Assembly (NCBI GenBank): GCA_958295485.1
Contig: OY282354.1
Coordinates: forward strand, 3,496,042-3,560,041
Direction: 5' to 3'
From: an uncultured Gammaproteobacteria bacterium
GTDB taxonomy: Bacteria; Pseudomonadota; Gammaproteobacteria; Eutrophobiales; Eutrophobiaceae
DNA: 64,000 nt
A program made the translations under genes and the position numbers. The notes under the pieces are model-generated. The model ran no database searches. It was given only the letters and a program-made list of their open reading frames with translations, and was not told the origin of the DNA. Positions 27,708 to 39,800 of the stretch are shown here, piece after piece; positions within the stretch are counted from its first letter, which is position 1, and every line of letters begins with the position of its first letter.

Positions 27708-27804
27708 GTCAGCAGTATAACACGGTTAGATATTAAGTAAATTAAAGACAGGTGGAGTGAATGGACAGTGTTGAGGGTTTGAAAACTTCACGCTTCAAAA
27801 CTTT

Positions 27805-30800
27805 TTACTTCCCATTGCCGAACCTCAGGAAGACGCCATGCTCGGGCGACGCGTCCCAATTCTCCCGGCGATCCAGTTCCAGGCCCCAGGTGAACCACCT
27901 GCCCGTCACCTGGCCGCCCAGACGCCAGTTCCTGCTCCCCGGGCTGCCCTCGTCCAGCGCGCTGTACAGCTTCAGCAAGCCCGGGCCGCGAGTCTCAAAG
28001 CCATAGCCCAACTCCATCTGTAACCGGCTTGGCCGCAGGCCGCCGCGCTCAACCGGGGACGGTTGACCGCCCAGGCTGGCGCCTAACAACCGATCTTCCC
28101 GCCACAGGTTCTCCACCCCGCTCGATGCCTCGCCCCAGGCCGGCGTCAAGGTCAACGACGGGCCAATCCCCTCCACGCCCGGATCCAACTCCACCGACAC
28201 GCTCGCGCCCCATTCCTCGAACGCCCGCTCCGTATGCCCCAGCAGGTACCGGCCCCGCGTCTCAATCCCCAAGCCCCAGGCCGCATGGCGGTATGCCAAC
28301 CCCCCGCCCAACTCCGCGCCCACGCCCGTGTCTGCATCGCCACCGTCCCAGCGACCGCCAAACTCCAGGCTTAACTCCAACTGCTGTTGCGGCCCTGCCT
28401 GCCAGGCGCGTCGGCCTTCCAGCATCAGGCGCACGCGATGCGCATCCGCATCCACTTCCGGCAACGTCATCACAGCGCCGCGAGTCTGCTCCGACCCTTC
28501 CATGTTCACTATAAAGGCGTCGCCCTTCAACGCCAGGTCCAGACCACGCCACGTCGCCAACTCCCCGCGACTGCCCAACGCCGCCATCCGCATCTCCGTG
28601 TCCGTCGTCACCCGCCCGAACTCGTCCGTCAAAGTCGCCTCCCCCCAACCAATGCCCAGCAACCCCCACAGGGATACCCGCTCGTTCAATGCCCAGTGAG
28701 CATAGGGCAGGACGCTGCTCAAGTCCAAGTCCACCTGCCCCTCGTCCAAACCGGCCGCCGGCGCCTGATAGTCCAGTTCCCCGACGCTGTGCGATAACGC
28801 CACGCCCAGCAACAGGTCATGCTCGACCAGCCGCACGTCCGCGCCCAGGTAGCCCGTGTTCACCTCCCCGTCCAATGTTATCCCCGACCCGGACTGGCCA
28901 CTGAACTGGCTCCGCGAACCCCGGCCCCACACTGTCCACTCCCGACCCTTCGCGCCATTCTCACCATCGGCGTCATTCTCACCATCGGCGTCATCCCCGC
29001 CATCAGCGCCAGCCTCGTCCGGCGCGTCAAGGCGCGTCTCAAAGGCGACCTGGGACAGGAATTCGCCCTGCGGGGAACGCTCCGGGCCGGAAAAACCGCC
29101 GGGCGAGCTCGAACCGGCGGGACTGTCCAGGTAAAAGTTCCGCCATGCGCCGGTGGTCCAGCCCGCGCCGGCCGTGCCATTGGCCGCGCCGGTCGTCCAG
29201 TCCGCGCCAGCCACGCCACTACCGGCGCCGGTCGTCCAGTCCGCGCCAGCCACGCCGCTACCCGCGCCGATGGCCCAGTCCGCGTCAGCCACGCCGCTAC
29301 CCGCACCGGTTGTCCAATCCGCGTCAGCCGCGCCACTGCCCGCACCGGTGGTCCAGTCCGCGTCAGCCGCGCCACTGCCCGCACCGATGATCCAGTCCGC
29401 GCCAGCCATGCCGCTAACCGCACCGGTGGTCCAAGCGGCGCCAGTCGCGGCGTTGGCCGCATCGGTCGGGCGGGCGGCGTCAGCCGTGGCGTTGGCCGCA
29501 CCGGTCGTCCGGGCGGCGTCAGCCGTGACGTTGGCCGCATCGGTCGGGCGGGCGGCGCCAGTCGCGCCGTTGGCCGCACCGGTCGTCCGGGCGGCGTCAG
29601 CCGTGCTGTTGGCCGCACTGGTCGGGCGGGCGGCGCCAGTCGCGCCGTTGGCCGCACTGGTCGGGCGGGCGGCGTCAGCCGCGGCGTTGGCCGCATCGGT
29701 CGGGCGGGCGGCGCCAGTCGCGGCGTTGGCCGCATCGGTCGGCCGGGCGGCGCCAGTCGTGACGTTGGCCGCACTGGTCGGGCGGGCGGCGCCAGTCGCG
29801 GCGTTGGCCGCATCGGTCGGCCGGGCGGCGCCAGTCGTGACGTTGGCCGCACTGGTCGGGCGGGCGGCGCCAGTCGCGGCGTTGGCCGCACTGATCGTCC
29901 AGGCCGGGCCGCTGCCGACCTGCGATAGGGCATTCGTCCCGCCGGCGCGTGTTGGCCATCTCGCGCCGGCCGCGCCGATGCCGTCTCGTAGCGACGTGCC
30001 CGGCAACCCGGCGCGTGGCGCGCGCGGCGCGCCGCCGGGCCGGAAGCGTTGGCCGATGACGTCCACCGCATCCGTCGCTACCGTCCGCCCGAACGCCGCC
30101 AAAGACCATTGCAACGTCTCGCCGCGCAGGGACGCCAGGTCGTCATCGATAATCCGGCCCGTCGCCTCGGCATCGCCCAACTCCGCATTACGGGCGCTGA
30201 CCAGCGTCACCGTGAACGTCTCCTCGTCTTCCACCAGGTCGTCGTCCGTCGTCTGAACGACGATCGTCGCCGCAGTCTGTCCCGCCGCAATCGTGAACTC
30301 TCCTCGGCGACCCTCGGGCGGCGTGTAGTCGGTATGCGCCAGAGCCGTGCCGTCAGTTATCCGCCAAACTACCAGCAGCGTCCCGGCTTCCGGCACGGGC
30401 CTGGACAATGTAATCCCGAACTCGACGGGCTCGCCCTCTACCGCCTCGCCGTCCGTAATCGATATAGTGATCGGGCCGGTTACCTCGATAGTGAAACTCA
30501 GCGCCGCCGTATCCCCGTCCGCGTCCGTGGCCGTCAGGCTGTATTCGGTCGCCGCCAGCGCCGTCGTCGGCGTACCCGACAATTCCCGCGTGGCCGTATC
30601 GAAGCTCAGCCCGTTGGGTAGCGCCGGCGTCAGCGTGTAGGTCAGCGCGCCGTCGCCGCCCGTGGCTGCCGGCAGTGTCAAGACCGGGATCGGCCAGTTC
30701 CGGGTCCAGGACTGGGCCGGGATGGTCGCTGAATCGAAGCTCGGTGTCAGGTCGATGTCGTCGTCGATGATTGTGCCGGTTCCCGTCGCCACGCCGATGG

Positions 30801-33800
30801 TGGCGTTCGCCGCGTTGCTCAGGGCTACCACTACGGTCTCGTCCGGCTCGGTGATAGTGTCCCCCGTCACCGCCACCGTTAGCTCTCGAAGCGTGGTTCC
30901 TGCGGGAAAGGTCAACGTCCCCGTGCCGAGGGCCGTGTAGTCCGTCCCCGGGGTCGCCGTGCCGGTTCCGGCGTCCGCATAGTCTACTGTCACCGGGCGC
31001 CCGCTGGCCGCGTCCAGGGTCACCGTCCAGGTCAGGCTTACCGAACCGGCGGCGTCCTCCGTCAGGGTCGGCGAACCGGGGTTGCCTTCCGTTACGCTCG
31101 GCGAGTCGATGGACAGCGACGGTGGGGCGTCGTCATCGGTAATGACGCCGGTTCCCGTCGCCGTGCCGATGGTCGCGTTCGTCGCATTGCTCAGGGTTAC
31201 CACGACGGTCTCGTCCGCCTCGTCCAGGACGTCGCCCGTCACCGACACGTTGAAGGTCTGGCTCGTGGTTCCCGCCGGGAAGGTCAGCGTACCGGCGGGG
31301 AGCGTCGTGTAGTCCGTCCCCGGGGTCGCCGTGCCGGTCCCGGCGTCCGCGTAGTCTACTGTCACCGGTCCGGTACCGGGCGCGCTCAAGCTCACGGTGA
31401 ACGTCAGGGTCGTCGAACCGGCGTCGCCCTCGGTCACGCGCGGCGAGTCGATCGCCAGCGACGGCGCGTCGCCGTCGTCATCGATAATTGTGCCGGTTCC
31501 GGTCGCCGTGCCGATGGTCGCGTTCGCGGGGTTGCTCAGGGTTACTATCACGGTCTCGTCCGGCTCGGCCAGGACGTCGCCCGTCACTGACACGTTCAAG
31601 GTCTGGCTCGTGGTTCCCGCCGGGAAGGTCAGCGTACCGGCGGTGAGGGCCGTGTAGTCCGTCCCGGACGTGGCCGTGCCGGTCCCGGCGTCGGCGTAGG
31701 CTACTGTCACTTGCTCGGTACTCGCCGCGCTCAGGGTCACGGTGAACGTCAGGTTCGTCGAACCGGCGTCGCCCTCGGTCACGCGCGGCGAGTCAATCGC
31801 CAGCGACGGCGCATCGCCGCCGTCGTCATCGATGATTGTGCCGGTTCCGGTCGCCGTGCCGATGGTCGCATTCACCGCATTGCTCAGGGTTACCACGACG
31901 GTCTCGTCCGGCTCGGCCAGGACGTCGCCCGTCACCGCGACCGTGATCTCCAGCAGCGCCGTCCCCGCCGGGAAGGTCAGGGTGCCGGCGGGGAGCGTCG
32001 CATAGTCGGTCCCGGACGTGGCCGTGCCGGTCCCGGCGTCCACATAGTCTACCGTCACCGACTCAGTACTCGCCGGACTCAGGGTGACCGGGAACGTCAG
32101 GTTCGTCGAACCACTGTCACCCTCCGTCACGCTTGGCGCGCCGATCAACAGCGTCGGCAGCGTGTCCGGGTCACCGCCCCCGTCGCCGTCGTCGTTCACA
32201 ATCGTTCCCGTCCCCGTGCCGGTTCTAATCGTCGCGTTGACAGGGTTGCTCAGCGATACCACCACCGTCTCGTTCGGCTCGTCGATGGTATCGCCCGTTA
32301 TCGATACGTCGAAGGTCCGGCTGGTCGTCCCCGCCGGGAAGGTCAGGGTTCCGGCGGGGAGCGCCGTGTAGTCAGTCCCGGACGTCGCCGTGCCGGTCCC
32401 GGCGTCCGCATAGGCGACCGTCACCGGCGCCGCGCTGGCCGCGCTCAAGCCCACCGTGAACGTCAGGTTCCTGGCGCCGCGATTCCCCTCCGTCACCCGT
32501 GGCGAGTTGACCGACAGCGTCGGCGGCGGCGCCCGGTCGTCGTCCCTCACCGTGATCGGGGCCGGACTCACCGCCAGGCCGCCTGAGGCGCCGCTCACTG
32601 TCACCGTCTCGTCGGCGTTGATCTCCCCATCGTCCGTCGGCGTCAGCGTGAAGCGCCCGGTACCACGCGCCGCGCCCGCCGGAATCTCGATGTCAAACGC
32701 CGCCACCGCCGCAACGGCCACCGTCCCCGACGCGCCGCTGCCCGCCACGCTCACCCGCACCGTCCGGGCCGTGGCGAACCGCGTGCCGCCGTTGACCGTC
32801 GCCGTCACCGTGATCGTCGTCGCCCCGGCGCGCTCGCTCACACTGACGTTGTTCACCGTCAAACTGATCGAGGTCGGCGCGGCATCGTCATCCGTCAACG
32901 TGATCGTGGCCGGGCTTACCGTCAGGCCGCTGGAGACGCCGCGCACCGTGATGGTCTCGTCGGTCTCGTCCACGGCGTCGTCCGTCGGCGTCAGCGTGAA
33001 CGTCCCGGTACCGCTCTCGGCGTCCGCCGGGATCTCGATGTTGAACGCCGACACCGCCGCGAAGTCCACCGCCGTCGCCGTGCCGCTGCCCGTCACGCTT
33101 ACCCCGACGGTCCTGGCCTCGGCGAACCGGGTCGCGCCGGCCACTGTCGCCGTCACCGTGATCGTGGTCGCGCCGTCGCCCTCACCCACGCTGCTGTCGC
33201 TCACCGTCAGCGTGAGCGCAGTCGGCGCGGCGTCGTCGTCCGTCAGCGCGATCGTGGCCGAGTTCACCGTCAGGCTGCCCGACGTCCCGCTCACCGTCAC
33301 TGTCTCGTCGGTCTCGTCCGTCGCATCGTCCGTCGGCGTCAGCGTGAAGGTACCGGTACCGCTCGTCGCCCTCGAGGCGAGCGTAATGTTGAAGGACGGC
33401 ACCGCCGCGAAGTCCACCGCCGTCGCCACGCCGCTGCCCGCCACGTTCACCTGCACCGTCCTGGGATCGATGAACACGCTCGAGCCGTTCAACGTGGCCG
33501 TCACCGTGATCGTCGTCGCCCCGTCACCCTCGGCTACGCTGCTGTCGTCCACCGTCAGCGTGATCGACGTCACCGTCCCGTCGTCGTCCGTCAGGCTGAG
33601 CGTCGCCGGGCTCACCGTCAGGCCGCCTGAAGTCCCGCGCACCGTGATGGTCTCATCAGTCTCGTCCGCCGCATCGTCCGTCGGCGTCAGCGTGAAGCTG
33701 CCAGTACCGCTCGCCGCGCCCGCCGGGATCGTAATGTCGAAGTCCGACACCGCCGCGAAGTCCACCGCCCCCGCCGTCCCGCTGCCCGCCACGCGCACGG

Positions 33801-36800
33801 TCACCGTCGTGGCCGCGGCGAACCGGGTCCCGCCGGCCACCGTCGCCGTCACCGTGATCAGGGTCGCCCCGTCGCCCTCGCCCACGCCGTCGTCGTCCAC
33901 CGTCAACGCGATCGCAGTCGGCGTCGCATCGTTGTCCGTCAACGCGATCGTGGCTGAGTTCACCGTCAGGCTGCCCGACGTCCCGCTCACCGTCACCGTC
34001 TCGTTGGTCTCGTCCACCGCATCGTCCGTCGGCGTCAGTGTGAAGGTCCCGGTGGCGCTCGCGTCGCCCGCGTCGATCTCGATGTCGAAGTCCGCCACCG
34101 CCGCAAAGTCCACCGCCGACGCCGTGCCGCTGCCCGCCACGCGTACCCGCACCGTCGTGGCCTCGGCGAACCGCAACGTGCCGACCACCGTCGCCGTCAC
34201 CGTGATCGTCGTCGCCCCGTCGCCTTCGCCCACGCGGTTGTCGTTCACCGTCAACGCGATCTCGGTCGGCGCGGCATCGTTGTCCGTCAACGCGATCGTG
34301 GCCGGGTTTACCGTCAGGCTGCCTGAAGTACCGCTCACCGTCACCGTCTCGTTGGTCTCGTCCAGCGTATCGTCCGTCGGCGTCAGCGTGAACGTCCCGG
34401 TACCGCTCGCCGCGCCCGCCGCAATCGTAATGTTGAACGCCGACACCGCCGCAAAGTCCACCGCCGTCGCCGTCCCGCTACCCACGACGGTCACCCCAAC
34501 GGTCCGGGCCGCGGCGAACCGCGTCGCGCCGTCCACCGTCGCCGTCACCGTGATCGACGTCGCCCCGTCGCCCTCGCCCACGCTGGTCCTGCTCACCGTC
34601 AGCGTGATCGCGGTCGGGGCCGCATCATCATCCGTCAACGTGATCGTGGCCGGACTCACCGTCAGGCTGCCCGACGTCCCACTCACCGTCACCGTCTCGT
34701 CAGTCTCGTCCAGCACATCGTCCGTCGGCGTCAGCGTGAACGTGCCAGTCTGGCTCTGTGCCTCCGCGGCGATCGTAATGTCGAAGTCCGTCACCGCCGC
34801 AAAGTCCACCGCCGTCGCCGTGCCGCTGCCCGCCACCCGCACCCGCACCGGCGTGGCCGCGGCAAACCGGGTCGTCCCGCCCACCGTCGCCGTCACCGTG
34901 ATCGTGGTCGCCCCGTCGCCTTCGCCCACGCTGTTGTCATTCACTGTCAACGCAATCGCCGTCGGCGCGGCATCGTCGTCCGTCAGCGTGATCGTGGCCG
35001 GGCTTACCGTCAGACTGCCTGAGGAGCCACTCACCGTCACCGTCTCGTCGGTCTCGTCCGTCACGTCGGCGGTCGGCGTCAGCGTGAACGTCCCGGTACC
35101 ACTCGCCGCGCCCGCCGCAATCGTGATGTCGAACGCCGACACCGCCGCGAAGTCCACCGCCGTCGCCGTGCCGCTGCCCGCCACGCTCACCCCAACGGTC
35201 GTGGCCGTAGCAAACCGCGTCTCCCCGGCCACCGTCGCCGTCACCGTGATCGTCGTTGCCCCGTCGCCTTCGCCCACACTGTTATCATTCACCGTCAACG
35301 TGATCGCCGTCGGCGCGGCGTCGTCGTCCGTCAACGCGATCGTCGCCGAGTTCACCGTCAGGCTGCCCGACGTGCCGCTGACCGTCAGCGTCTCGTCGGT
35401 CTCGTCCAGCGCATCGACCGTCGGCGTCAGCGTGAAACTGCCGGTACCGCTCGCCGCGCCCGCCGCAATCGTCATGTCAAAGTCCGACACCGCCGCAAAG
35501 TCCACCGCCCCCGCCGCGCCGGTCCCCGCCACGCTCACGCTCACCGTCGTCACCCCGGCGAACCGCGTCGTGCCGTTCACCGTCGCCGTCACCGTGATCA
35601 GGGTCGCCCCGTCGCCTTCGCTCACGCTGCTGTCGTCCACCGTCAACGTGAGCGACGTCGGCGGGCCGTCGTCGTCCGTCAGGTTGATCGTGGCCGAGTT
35701 CACCGTCAGGCTGCCCGACGTCCCGCTCACCGTGATCGTCTCATCGGTCTCGTCCACCGCATCGGCGGTCGGCCGCAGCGTGAAGCGCCCGGTACCGCTC
35801 GCCGCCCCGGCCCCGATAGTGATGTCGAAGTCCGACACCGCCGCAAAGTCCACCGCCCCCGCCGTCCCGCTGCCCGCCACGCTCACCGTCACCGTCGTCG
35901 CCGCGGCGAAGCGCGTCGTGCCGGCCACCGTCGCCGTCACCGTGATCGGGGTCGCGCCGTCGCCCTCGCCCACGCCGTCGTCGTTCACCGTCAAGGTAAT
36001 CGCCGTCGGCGTCGCATCATTGTCCGTCAACGTAATCGTGGCCGAATTCACCGTCAGGCTGCCCGACGTCCCACTCACCGTCACCGTCTCGTTGGTCTCG
36101 TCCACCGCATCGTCCGTCGGCGTCAGCGTGAACGTCCCGGTCTGGCTTGCCGCGCCCGCCGCAATCGTGATGTCGAACGCCGACACCGCCGCAAAGTCCA
36201 CCGCCGTCGGCGTGCCGCTGCCCGCCACGCGCACGCGCACGGTCCTGGCATCAACGAACCGGGTCGTCCCGTCCACCGTCGCCGTTACCGTGATCGTCGT
36301 CGCCCCGTCGCCCTCGCCCACGCTGCTGTCGTCCACCGTCAGCGTGATCGCCGTCGGCGCGGCATCGTCGTCCGTCAACGCGATCGTGGCCGAATTCACT
36401 GTCAGGCCGGCCGAGGTGCCGCGCACCGTCACCGTCTCGTCGGTCTCGTCCGTCGTATCGGCGGTCGGCGTCAGCGTGAACGTCCCGGTACCGCTCGCCG
36501 CGCCCGCCGCAATCGTGATGTCGAACGCCGACACCGCCGCAAAGTCCACCGCCCCCGCCGTGCCACTGCCCGCCACGCTCACCCCAACGGTCGTGGCTGC
36601 CGCGAACCGCGTCGCGCCGACCACCGTGGCGGTCACCGTGATCAGGGTCGCCCCGTCGCCCTCGCCCACGCTGCTGTCATCCACCGTCAGCGTGATCGCC
36701 GTCGGCGCGGCGTCGTCGTCCGTCAGCGTGATCGTCGCCGAATTCACCGTCAGGCTGCCCGACGTCCCGCTGACCGTGATCGTCTCGTTGGTCTCGTCGG

Positions 36801-39800
36801 TCGTATCGACCGTCGGCGTCAGCGTGAAGCTGCCGGTACCGCTCGCCGCGCCCGCCCCGATCGTAATGTCAAAGTTCGCCACCGCCGCAAAGTCCACCGC
36901 CGTCGCCGTGCTGCTGCCCGCCACGCTCACCGTCACCGTCCTGGACGTGGCGAACCGGGTCGTGCCGTTCACCGTCGCCGTCACCGTGATCAGGGTCGCC
37001 CCGTCGCCCTCGCCCACACTGTTGTCGTTCACCGTCAAGGTGATCGCGGTCGGCGCGGCGTCGTCGTCCGTGATCGTTCCCGTGCCGGTACCCGCCGTAT
37101 TGGATATGGCCGCGTTCGTCGGGCTGCTCAACGTCACCGCCACCGTCTCGTTCGACTCGGCCAGGACATCGCCCGTCACCGCCACGGTGAAGGTCTGGCT
37201 GGTCGTCCCCGCCGTGAAGGTCAGCGTCCCGCCGGTGATCGCCGTGTAGTCCGTCCCGGACGTGGCTGTGCCGCCCGTCCCTTCGGCCCAGGCCACCGTC
37301 ACCTGCCGGCCGCTCGCCGCGCTCAACCTCACCGTGAACGTCAGGTTCGTCGAACCAGTGTTCCCCTCGGTCACGCTCGGTGAGTTGATTGACAGCGTCG
37401 GCGTCGCATCGTCGTCCGTGATCGTCCCCGTGCCGGTACCCACCGTAGCGGATACGGCCGCGTTCGTCGGGCTGCTCAACGTCACCACCACCGTCTCGTT
37501 CGCTTCGTCCAGCGTGTCGCCGGTCACCGCCACGTTGAAGGTCTGGCTGGTCGTCCCCGCCGCGAAGGTCAGCGTCCCGCCGGTGATGGCCGTGTAGTCC
37601 GTCCCCGACGTGGCCGTGCCGGTCCCGGCGTCGGCGTAGGCCACCGTCACCTGCTGGCCGCTCGCCGCGCTCAGGCTCACCGTGAACGTCAGGTTCGTTG
37701 AACCAGTGTTCCCCTCGGTCACGCTCGGTGAGTTGATTGACAGCGTCGGCGCGGCGTCGTTGTCCGTGATCGTCCCCGTGCCGCTCGCCGTCGCGATCGT
37801 CGCGTTCGCCGCGTTGCTCAGGGTCACCACGACGGTCTCGTTCGTCTCGTCCAGCGTGTCGCCCAGCGTCGCCACGTTGAAAGTCTGGCTGGTGGTACCC
37901 ACCGCGAAGGTCAGCGTCCCGGCGGTGATCGCCGTGTAGTCCGTCCCGGACGTGGCCGTGCCGGTTGTGGCGTCCGCGTAGTCCACCGTCACCTGTTGGC
38001 CGCTCGCCGCGCTCAAGGTCACCGTGAACGTCAGGTTCGTCGAACCGCTGTTCCCCTCGGTCACGCTCGGTGAGTTGATCGACAGCGTCGGCGTCGCGTC
38101 GTTGTCCGTCAACGTGATCGTCGCCGAATTCACCGTCAGGGCGCCTGAGACGCCGCTCACCGTGATCGTCTCGTCGGTCTCGTCCGCCGTGTCGTTCGTC
38201 GGCGTCAGCGTGAACGTCCCGGTCTGACTCGCCGCACCCGCCCCAATCTCGATGTCGAAGTCTGCCACCGCCGCGAAGTCCACTGCCGACGCCGTGCCGC
38301 TGCCCGTCACGCTTACCGTCACCGTCGTGGCCGTAGCGAACTGCGTCGTCCCGTCCACCGTGGCCGTCACCCTGATCGTCGTCGCCCCGTCGCCCTCGCC
38401 CACGCTGTTGTCGTTCACCGTCAAGGTGATCGCAGTCGGCGTCGCATCGTTGTCCGTGATCGTCCCCGTGCCGCTCGCCGTGGAGATCGTCGCGTTCGAC
38501 TCGTTGCTCAGGGTCACGATGACGGTCTCGTTCGCCTCGTCCAGCGTATCGCCCGTCACCGCTACGCTGAAGGTCTGGCTGGTCGTCCCCGCCGTGAAGG
38601 TCAGCGTGCCGGCGGTGATCGCCGTGTAGTCCGTCCCCGACGTGGCCGTGCCGGTCGTGGCGTCGGCGTAAGCCACCGTCACCTGCCGGCCGCTCGCCGC
38701 GCTCAACCTCACCGTGAACGTCAGGTTGGTCGAGCCACTGTCACCCTCGGTCACGCTCGGCGAGTTGATCGACAGCGACGGCGTCGCATCGTCGTCCGTG
38801 ATCGTCCCCGTGCCGGTACCTGCCGTAGCGGATACGGTCGCGTTCGTCGGGCCGCTCAGCGATACCAACACCGTCTCGTTCGCTTCGTCCAGCGTGTCGC
38901 CCGTCACCGCCACGTTGAAGGTCTGGCTGGTCGTCCCCGCCGTGAAGGTCAGCGTCCCGCCCGTGATGGCCGTGTAGTCCGTGCCGGACGTGGCCGTGCC
39001 GGTCCCGGCGTCGGCGTAGGCCACCGTCACCTGCTGGCCGCTCGCCGCGCTCAACCTCACCGTGAACGTCAGGTTGGTCGAGCCAGTGTTCCCCTCGGTC
39101 ACGCTCGGTGAGTTGATTGACAGCGTCGGCGCGCCGTCGTCGTCCGTGATCGTCCCCGTGCCGGTCGCCGTCGCGATCGTCGCGTTCGCCGCATTGCTCA
39201 GGGTCACCACCACCGTTTCGTTCGCCTCGTCCAGCGTATCGCCCGTCACCGACACGGTGAAGGTCTGGCTGGTCGTCCCCGCCGGGAAGGTCAGCGTCCC
39301 GGCGGTGATCGCCTCGTAGTCGGTCCCGGACGTGGCCGTGCCGGTCCCGGCGTCGGCGTAAGCCACCGTCACCTGCTGGCCACTCTCCGCGCTCAACCTC
39401 ACCGTGAACGTCAGGTTCGTCGAACCAGTGTTCCCCTCGGTCACGCTCGGTGAGTCGATTGACAGCGTCGGCGCACCGTCGTCGTCCGTGATCCTCCCCG
39501 TACGGTCCAGGCTAGTGACGGTGTCCCCGGCGCCCGTCACGATCGTCGCGTTCGTCGCGTTGCTCCACCTCACGATCACCCCCTCGTTCGCCTCGGGCAG
39601 CGTGTCACCCGTCACCGACACGGTGAAGGTCCGGCTGGTCGTCCCTGCCGTGAAGGTCAGCGTGCCGGCGGTGAACGCCGTGTAGTCCGTCCCCGACGTG
39701 GCCGTGCCGGTCCCGGCGTCGGCGTAAGCCACCGTCACCTGCCGGCCGCTCGCCGCGCTCAACCTCACCGTGAACGTCAGGTTCGTCGAGCCAGTGTTCC

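Larger units (their letters stand above)
27343..27804. other. Upstream region of giant gene 1 and intergenic spacer to giant gene 2
   Basis: The stretch 27270-27480 is conserved with 49790-50010 upstream of giant gene 2, including a block rich in TTGAATGAATAATCTTTCAA (minus strand), the likely promoter area. A small palindrome GTTTCGCCGAAAC (near 27390) is partly kept in the second copy. AT-rich TATACT repeats follow near 27480-27495. The rest holds the right copy of the 25-bp inverted repeat (27550-27574) and a deletion remnant of the coiled-coil gene (27577-27727). I see no intact gene. Confidence 0.5.

Noticed and set aside
32456..37249. A 1597-codon plus-strand open frame antisense to giant gene 2
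   Set aside because: It is the reverse complement of Calx-beta class B repeats, with the same period and valine/serine-rich translation, and no ribosome site or domain. Biased codon use of the repeats removes antisense stops.
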